From Kalaharituber pfeilii (Eukaryota > Ascomycota > Pezizomycetes > Pezizales > Pezizaceae): 64,000 nt of DNA. A program made the position numbers and the translations under genes. The notes under the pieces are model-generated. The model was not told the DNA's origin. It worked only from the letters and a program-made list of their open reading frames with translations, and ran no database searches. The stretch covers positions 806,001 through 870,000 of the forward strand of contig WHUZ01000016.1 in the NCBI GenBank assembly GCA_015179045.1, in the 5' to 3' direction. Shown piece by piece: positions 56,964 to 64,000 of this stretch; positions within the stretch are counted from its first letter, which is position 1, and each line of letters begins with the position of its first letter.

Positions 56964-58921
56964 ATGGTTCAATTGAGCCTTTCGGCCTTAGTTGGCGGAC
57001 TATTTGCCATCTCCAGCGTTACTCGAGCAGCACCAGCACCTGCATCCACACTTCCACGGGATTTGGATCTTGGGATACACTGGGAGTCAGATAAGTCTGA
57101 TCTCCCATTGCTCAAGCTTCCATATGCAACATATCGTGCAGCCACTTATGATAAATCTGAGGATGTGAGTTTCCAGTTTTTGAATCTCAAGCCCTTGAGT
57201 TTGACATAGAATAGTACTATGTTTTCCGGAATATCCGGTTTGCTGCACCCCCTGTTGGAAACCTCCGCTGGCGCCCCCCGCAGCCACCTGCTGTGCAACA
57301 AGGAATTCAAGATGGGTCTGTTGGCTATCAGTGCTTCCAAGCCGTTCCGCAGCAATTTGGAAGTATGTCTTTCATTGCAAAGTGAACCCGAAAAGTGACA
57401 GTTTGGCTGATGCAATTACTGCAGTTGGACAACCCATCATTGAGGTCCTTGAGCCAAGTTCCGAAGACTGCTTGTTTTTGGATGTTTGGGTTCCTGGGAA
57501 AGCAATCAGGGGGAAGGTCAAGAATCTGCCCGTCCTGTTCTGGATCTTCGGTGGAGGATACTCATTGGGGTCCAAGAGTTTCTTTGTTTATGACGGATCC
57601 CCACTTTTGAAGTCTGCAGGATACAACATGATTTATGTTGCTCCTAACTACAGAGTAAGCCAAACCAAGTACCAAAATAATTTTCGAATGACTCGAAGCA
57701 CTTGAATGGAGCTAACGCAGAATTGTATCAGCTTGGTGCCTTCGGCTGGCTCAATGGTGCACCAGTCCAAGCTGACGGAGTTGCCAATGCTGGGTTACAT
57801 GACCAGCGTGCTGCTCTTCAGTGGACCAAGGATTATATCTCCCTCGTTGGAGGCAATGGCGCTGCGATCACAGCTATGGGTGAATCTGCTGGCGCCGGCT
57901 CCATCATGCACCATCTTGTTGCAAAAGGTGGTACGCTTGATCCTATCTTTACCCAGGCTGTTATGCAATCTCCTGCATTTGAGCCCATGTATGATGATGG
58001 ACGCCTGCTCCAGCAATTCCGGACGTTTGAAGCAGCCGCGGGCTGCAAGGGCAAGGGAATGGCGTGTCTCAGGTCCGCATCTACCACTGCTCTCGAAAAC
58101 GCCAACAAGAAAACCATCAACCAGTGTCCTTATGGCACCTTCGGCTATGGTCCTGGTGTTGATAAGACATATATCCGTGACCTTCCCGGGCTCGAAATGG
58201 CAAAAGGAAATTACTGGAAGAATGTTAGAGTCATGGTTGGGCATACTTCAAACGAGGGACTCCTATTTACGAATCCTGCAGTCAATAAAGAGTCGGAGAT
58301 TCTTAGCGCGGTGAACACCAATTTCCCGAATGCCACCGCCACAACGAGAAACCTGATCCTGAGTAAGCTTTACCCGAAACCAGGATTTTTGGGATTGTTC
58401 ACAGAATTCGCTACCCAATTCGAAAGGTTGAGCACATTGATCCAGGATGTTGTTGTGACTTGCAATGTGTGTTCCTCCTACCCATATAAGATTCAATCCA
58501 AGACGCTAACCAGTGATGCCAATAGGTCCGCTGGATTGTCAAAGCATACGCCGGTAGATCATATTCGTATGTGTTCTCTGTCATACCCGGCATCCACGGG
58601 TTCGATATCCTCGCTACGTTCTGGCGCACCAGTTTGAATATCGGTAACCTTCAGCTTGACTTCGACATTCCGTTCTTGTCGAACAATAATCTGGCTACCG
58701 GATGGCAGAGCTATTTCACCTCGTTTGTTCGCTGCGGGGACCCAAATACCTACAGGCAAAAGGGTGCATTCCCAGCTACTCGGGACTGGCCACTTTCAGA
58801 TATCAAGAACGGTGGTGTTATGTCGTTAAATGTGGATATTCTTGCCTACTCATGGGTGTTGGATGCCGACTGTAGTTCTAGGTGTGATTGGTGGCAAGGC
58901 GGTTTGTGGACTGGAAGGTAA
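56964..58921 (+). CDS. Secreted type B carboxylesterase/lipase
   Basis: Exons are 56964-57164, 57215-57362, 57425-57654, 57732-58466 and 58526-58921; all phases agree, giving 569 residues. A signal peptide (MVQLSLSALVGGLFAISSV, probable cleavage near TRA-AP) indicates secretion. Alpha/beta-hydrolase features in order: VFRNIRFAAPPVGNLRWRPP; the EDCLFLDVW signature; oxyanion-hole WIFGGGYSLGS; nucleophile Ser about 245 in GESAGAGS; acidic residue Glu about 368 in GHTSNEG; His about 462 in PGIHGFD. All three catalytic residues are present. It should hydrolyse carboxylic esters outside the cell; the exact substrate (lipid, sterol ester, xenobiotic) cannot be told. Paired Cys near the C-terminus (DADCSSRCDWW) are unusual for the family ending. 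Confidence 0.94.
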
Positions 58922-60091
58922 ATATGGACTCAGACATGGGGTATAACAAGGAGGAGAGTCACGCTTTAGGTTGTCTTCTATAGCCTGGGCTTGGTTTTGT
59001 GAATGGCGTTTGTCAAGTTGCTTTCTATTATTTTCCCGTTTCGGTTTGGAATATTCTTTTTTTTTTTTTCAATCTGGCATAGTTCCGGCTGTGGTGTTTT
59101 TCCTTGCTTCCTTAACAAGCTCCATTGCGGTCCTGGGTTTTTTTTTTTTTTTTTCCCGCACGGATTGGATGTAATATATAATTTTATTTTCTTTCATCAG
59201 GATTGTGGACTAGAGAACGGGACGTCAACGTCGGTTTATATTCGTTTACAAAAAAGGTTAATGGGGTGGCAGTGGATATACCCAGAATTCATATATGGAA
59301 TGGGATGAAATGGGAAAATAAACTTGAGTGCTGCGCCGTACATTGCTTGCAGGAGGAGTTCGGATCCAGAAGCCTGGGCAAATAAATTAGAGGCCTGGTC
59401 AGTGTGACTTGAATGAAATTTATTTCAGGGCCTCATACCGAGCTTACGGCGATTTATGTACAGTATGTACTGTAAAGGTTGGAACGCTGCTTTCGCACTT
59501 TACCAATTTTTTTTTTTTCTTTTTTTTTTCCATATCAAGGTTTGAATGTTTTGCAAATATATATATATTCAGTTAGATATTCCCAGCGGATTCTGACATT
59601 TGACAGGTGTTGGTTTCACATCGATGAGCCGCATATGCATGTTCCAGTCATGGCCAGACTAAACAACATCGCCAGGTCAAAACCTAACCTGGCTTGCGAT
59701 GGATTCACCGTTGACTCAGTTGAGGATACGTTTGCTTCTTGTGGAACAACGGCGTTCCCGCAACCACAGGTGCAGCTGTGTGTAGGAAGTACAAGTACTT
59801 CAAGTGTCACGATAGCCAGCCTTCGGGAACCGCCTGATTTAAACCCTTTAACGTTTGTATACATAAAGTTTCTCAATCTTGACCCGCTCAGTGCTCTTTG
59901 TTTCGTTGAGCTCGAGGGTCGCGTTGTTTACGTAGCGTGATCGAGACCTCATAGCCCAAAGAGGTGCTATTTCCGCATATCGTCGTACAGCTTGGCCTCC
60001 GCAATTTCGCGCAAGCGGATTCCGAAACAAGGGTTTTTTCAACCACAGACTCCCTTCTCGGCTCCACTGTGGCCCTCCAGATATTGACACC
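58922..60091. other. Intergenic region with T-runs
   Basis: T-runs occur at 59055-59069, 59140-59154 and 59507-59530, with a TA microsatellite at 59557-59568. An open frame at 59479-59940 has no recognisable motif. I see no gene. Confidence 0.5.
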
Positions 60092-62013
60092 ATGTCTACG
60101 GGCGCCAGTCCAAAGACGCCCAACCGTCGGCGTGTACCGGTGCTTATCGCGCAAAACTACCCCACAACCACCTTCTCCGCTCCACAACCCGCCCGTTCGT
60201 TCTCCTGGCCCCCCTTCCCCATCAACTCCGCACCCTGGCCATCCTTCCCCCCCGAGCCCTACAAAGTCAATACCCTGCGTCTGCAATACTTCTGCTTCCT
60301 CTTCAGTATCCACTGCCACTCGCTGCTCCTCCACAATGTACGCCTCTTACTCCTCTCCCGCGGCGAACTTACCCGTCAATCCACAAATGTCCACCCCGCT
60401 GTCTGGCGCGATGCCTGCTACGACCATAACAACATCATCGAGTGGTACCTGCATCGTAAACGCAACTGGGAGCTTTTCCGCGCGATGCGCGAGAGTGAGG
60501 CTGCATTGGGAAAAGGAAACGGGTTAAGACATGAGGCGAGGACCCAAGAGCCATACTGCGGCAGCGGAGGCGGTGTTGTGACGGGGGCGGCGTGCAGGTG
60601 TGTTTTCGGTGCGGGGGGCTCAACGGTGCAGGAGGAATATTCCAAGTCGCCGCGTAAGACGTCCCTGTGGATTGCGCTTGTGCAGTGGGAGGTGGATCTG
60701 TTGAGGTCATTTGGGGTATGCCAGAAGGATTGGGAGGAAGACGGTGGTGGGGAGGAAAATCTCTTGCCGGACCTTTCCGACCTCGACTTCGAGACGTTTG
60801 CGTTCATGTTTCCGCACACTTTCGCCGAGTGGCGGTACGAGGATATAGTCAACCCCAGGGTGCCTACTGAGGTGTTAGAAACAAGCGTATTTATCCCGCC
60901 ACTTGTGACGCCGTGGGGCATCGAGGATCCCGACTCGTACTGGTCCTCCGCGGATATCACGGGACTAAGCGGGTTCCCGACACATCCATGGTGGGTGATT
61001 CTGCAGAGATCGGGGAAAGGGACTTGTTGACCAATGGGGAACAGTATATTGGGCGAAGCTTTGCGGAGGCGAAACGCATGTCACGAGAAGCAAGGGCCAG
61101 AGTCAACCGTCTTGAAAGGGCGTCGCCCGACTGCAAGAATCGGGAAGCCGATAGGACGGAATACCAGCCGCCACCGGCGACCGAGCTCTGCTCCTTCTGG
61201 CGCTTCTGCATCAACCCTGGCGCTTGCCCGCCGTTCTCGGCTGAGGCGCCTGCAACCCCGCTGATACCCGTGCGTGTAGTGGCTGCGTATGGCTCGCTCG
61301 AGCTGCACACGCATGCCTTCACCGTCTCGATAGATATCCACTGGTGGGACTGTATCTCTGGGGCCCGCAAGGCGCAGGGGACGGACGACGCCACTGATAT
61401 CTGCTTCATTGGTCCGTTAACCTGCCGGTCTGAACTGACCGACCCCCGCGGTACACTTTCGCACGCGCTTGCGATACGGCGGATCTGGGACTTTGTTTTA
61501 GAGCGGTATAAGGGCAGGGGGTATGGTGAAGAGTACATGCAGCGGGCTCGGCGGCGGGGGTTCTGTGGGCTAGGTGACGATCCGGAGGCGAGGTACGAGG
61601 ATGTGAGGGCCATAGCTGGCACGCATCAGGGGGAGGACGACAACGAGCTAAAAGAGCTAGACGGCAGAGACGAGGAGACGGTGGTGCCGGGGATCGAGCA
61701 GGTGTGTGGAGGAGAGATGTTCTGGGAAGGGGACGAGCCACGGGTGGAGGAGTTGTGGGGAAGGGAGAGGAAAAGGGCGTTTTGGACGAGGAGGGTTGAG
61801 GAGAGGCTGTTTTTGCTGTTGGAGAATGAGAACGGGAATGGGTATGGAGATGCATATGACGAAAAGTATAAGCTGCATATGCCGGATGAAGATGAGGACT
61901 ACGCGGAAGGAGTGTACGGAAGGGTCGCGGAGGACTTTTGGTTGTGGTCGAGGGAGTTTCCGGAGGTGCTGTGGAGAGGGTTGGGGGAGTGGTATGGGAG
62001 GGCGGATGTTTGA
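60092..62013 (+). CDS. Unrecognised fungal protein of about 640 residues, with one frameshift
   Basis: I do not recognise the family. The N-terminus is Pro-rich (RSFSWPPFPINSAPWPSFPP). It continues with a Leu/His-rich segment (YFCFLFSIHCHSLLLHNVRL) and WRDACYDHNNIIEWYLHRKR. The second half has LCSFWRFCINPGACPPFSAE, IDIHWWDCISGARKAQGTDD and an acidic C-terminus (PDEDEDYAEGVYGRVAEDFW). The two halves lie in different frames. The switch is at the GGGG run 61012-61015, where one more G would join SGFPTHPWWVILQRSG to ERDLLTNGEQYIGRSF. No intron with proper borders fits the gap. As it stands, the upstream frame ends at GKGTC after about 312 residues. An assembly error is the likely cause. Confidence 0.68.
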
Positions 62014-62554
62014 TGGGAAAGGGGAGAAAGAGGAGAAGGGAAGAAACGGGAGAGAGGAGAGGAAACGGGAGAGAGGACGGGAAGGGGGACATTTGTGAAT
62101 TATATAAGTAAAGTCTTGAGGTTTCTGTTTATATTTATATCCGATCTGCTTCGGTATGTTAAGCTGTGTATACATTCTTTTTGCTCTTACAACTACTACA
62201 TGTAGGCTAGCTGTGGTAGAAGCTGTCGCAGAGTCCCATAATGCACATCATGTGTATCTATAGATGAAATTGGAGGTGGGGTGTCTGAATGAAGAAGGGT
62301 CTTGCAGTACTAAGGTTATCGTATGGTTTCAACTGTGGTATTTGGACCTGAAGCTAAGGAAGTCTATGCGTTCTTATCTAGAAGAAGCTGAGTATTGCAT
62401 AAACTATGCACACTAGTATGCAGCCCCTGAAAACTGTGTAACGTTACATCCCTCCTCGCCTAACTGTACCTGACGAAGGAAACCCCACACAATCCTCGCA
62501 CATCTTCGTTCGGGACGGGTGGTCATAAATTTACCCTGCCCGCCTGCTATCCTC

Positions 62555-62761
62555 TTTTTTTCCCTTTTTTTTTTTTTTTTCTTTATTATCACATAACCCC
62601 TGGGCAAGCCCTCGAAGCCCGGAGACAGGCTTAACAAACAAAGAAATTTCTATGATATCTACTTCTAAAACCTGATTCCAGAAACCTCCGGACGGTCCTT
62701 CCGGTTTCTGCCTCAGGGAGGCTCCACTATATATCTCCCCCTCTCCCCCCTCCCCTCTTCT
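62555..62761 (-). mobile_element. 207-bp poly(A)-tailed retro-insertion upstream of the NLR-like gene
   Basis: On the minus strand it ends with GCCCAGGGGTTATGTGATAA, TAAAG and an A-rich tail (T-rich on the plus strand, 62555-62581). Exact direct repeats CGCCTGCTATCCTC (62541-62554, 62762-62775) flank it. The tail is of the same kind as in the smaller insertions. The downstream repeat ends 91 bases before the ATG at 62867, so it sits in the promoter or leader of that gene. Confidence 0.88.
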
Positions 62762-62866
62762 CGCCTGCTATCCTCAACAGGTCATCTGTAATTCCCCCTT
62801 TTTTCCTGCGCCGTGCACACACAATCATCAATTCTGAAAATTGAAATTGCAGACAGTCGAGTTACC

Positions 62867-64000
62867 ATGTCGTTCAGGCGCCAGCTTAGGAACACATTCC
62901 GCGACATCTTCGGCGGAGGGAGCTCTGGTGGAGACGCGGGCGACAAGAAGGGAAAGAAGGATAAAGATGTGGACAGGGATAAGGAGAGGAGGAAGAAGAG
63001 TGGGATATTAGTCGCTGCCTATGCGACGAAGCCGAGCGGTGGATCGGGGTCGGGCTCGGGCTCGAGGAGTGTGGTGAGTTTGGGAAGCGCGAGCGGAAAG
63101 TCTGTTGCGACGGAGAAGGAGAAGGAGAAGGAGGAGGAGAGGAAGAGGGAGAAAGAGAAATTGGATAACCAGGGGGGGGTGGAGATAGGAGATGCGCCGC
63201 CGCGATATGCACCGACTACTCAGGAGGTACAAATTCCCATTCTCACTCAGTCTACGCCAAATAATCCACCTCCGTCAAGCCCTTGGCATAAAGCTTTGGG
63301 CGTACTCACGCCCCAGGAGCGCTTCGACCTCTTCCATAACCCCAATTCGACCCCTCCAGCGGATGAGCAGTCCACGATTTCCAGTCTTCTCGCCCAATCC
63401 CGCACCCTGCTCGCAGTCGCCGAATCCCGTGCCTGGGTCCTGCATAACCCTTTCACGGGGCGCCCCATCCCGCTCAAAACTACCATTCAATCCTTCATCA
63501 CCCGCGTCAACACTTATGCACGCCTCGGCGATATTGCGGTTCAGCACTCGCCCGAGATTACGGCGTTGGTCTGGTGTGGTGTGCGCCTCGTCATGACGTT
63601 GATCGTCGCTGATGCTGAAACGTGGATGGTGCTCACGGACACCATGGACGCGATTGCGGGGATGATGGGAAGGTGCAAGATTTATGAAAATCTTTATGCG
63701 AAGGAGACGACGGTGGGGGCGGAGAGGGTCATGGATACGCTGGTGGAGCTATATGCTAGTATGTTGGTGTTTACGATCAAGACAAAGAGATATTTTGCTA
63801 GAAGTAATCGAAGGAGGATTGCGGTGGCTGCTATGAAACCGTTCAAGTTGGCTTTTGCGCCGATAATTGAGAACATTACCAAGCACGAGACAAAATTGGA
63901 GTCGGAGGCACGGGCTGCAGCGGAGGAAATTGCGGCGCTACGGCGGGTAGGGGAAGATGAATTTCGGGAGAAAGTGATGGGGATGCTGGAGGAAATTCAA
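62867..64000 (+). CDS. NLR-like fungal protein, N-terminal part (runs off the window)
   Basis: The frame is open from the ATG at 62867 to the end of the window (378 residues). The start MSFRRQLRNTFRDIFGG is followed by a charged, Gly/Ser/Lys-rich linker (to about 105). A helical domain then follows: YARLGDIAVQHSPEITALVW, CGVRLVMTLIVADAETW, CKIYENLYAKETTV, VELYASMLVFTIKTKRYFAR. I know this pattern from the fungal DUF7708-type domain found before NACHT or other STAND ATPase domains in NLR-like proteins, which act in self/non-self recognition. The nucleotide-binding part would lie beyond base 64000 and is not seen. The N-terminal identity is moderately sure; the NLR architecture is inferred. Confidence 0.65.
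   Translation, partial: MSFRRQLRNTFRDIFGGGSSGGDAGDKKGKKDKDVDRDKERRKKSGILVAAYATKPSGGSGSGSGSRSVVSLGSASGKSVATEKEKEKEEERKREKEKLDNQGGVEIGDAPPRYAPTTQEVQIPILTQSTPNNPPPSSPWHKALGVLTPQERFDLFHNPNSTPPADEQSTISSLLAQSRTLLAVAESRAWVLHNPFTGRPIPLKTTIQSFITRVNTYARLGDIAVQHSPEITALVWCGVRLVMTLIVADAETWMVLTDTMDAIAGMMGRCKIYENLYAKETTVGAERVMDTLVELYASMLVFTIKTKRYFARSNRRRIAVAAMKPFKLAFAPIIENITKHETKLESEARAAAEEIAALRRVGEDEFREKVMGMLEEIQ

Noticed and set aside
1..64000. CRISPR arrays, prophage or bacterial-type operons
   Set aside because: No regularly spaced repeats with unique spacers. Introns, poly(A)-tailed retroelements and gene families are all fungal.

Overview
The window looks like nuclear DNA of a filamentous ascomycete (Pezizomycotina). 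Genes carry several short introns (49-151 nt) with GTAAGT/GTATGT-type donors and CTAAC/CTAAT branch-like motifs. The families are typical of these fungi: an ER UDP-sugar transporter, branchpoint-binding protein, a DUF7918-like protein, a fatty-alcohol-oxidase type GMC enzyme, a P450, a type B carboxylesterase and a fungal NLR-like N-terminus. No class or genus can be fixed from the sequence alone.

Layout. 1-34.8 kb is mostly gene space: the 3' end of a HUT1-like transporter; a long disordered protein on the minus strand; a gene-poor 5 kb gap; a TMEM205/DUF4149-like membrane protein; a DUF7918-like gene; branchpoint-binding protein (SF1/MSL5 type); a GMC oxidase; an unrecognised 632-residue protein; a three-exon disordered protein of about 1360 residues; and a P450. 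Two copies of one short PIF/Harbinger-like DNA transposon lie in opposite orientation on either side of the DUF7918-BBP pair. 34.8-56.9 kb is an AT-rich, repeat-dominated block. It holds a three-copy BTB duplicon (one copy broken), several MITE families with TA target duplications, a Tc1/mariner transposase remnant, a 1.8 kb foldback element with 0.43 kb arms, a degraded LINE, several tiny poly(A)-tailed insertions with target-site duplications, and very AT-rich stretches that look RIP-mutated. 56.9-64 kb returns to gene space: a secreted carboxylesterase, an unrecognised 640-residue protein, and the start of an NLR-like gene that runs off the window.

Three points stand out. First, the BTB proteins carry a cysteine-rich C-terminal module that I do not recognise, and comparing the three duplicons dates several insertions. 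One insertion supplies a new C-terminus to the third copy. Second, nested insertions can be resolved to the base from duplicated target sites (12.5, 32.2, 40 and 49.9 kb). Third, every broken reading frame I could analyse in an otherwise good gene is a one-base loss in a C or G homopolymer. This includes three losses in the normally essential branchpoint-binding protein, so assembly error is the most likely cause and those genes are probably intact.

The protein genes do not form an obvious pathway or biosynthetic cluster. I did not find a clear defence, CRISPR-like or metabolic system. The most original material is the BTB/Cys-module family and the stratified mobile elements around it.
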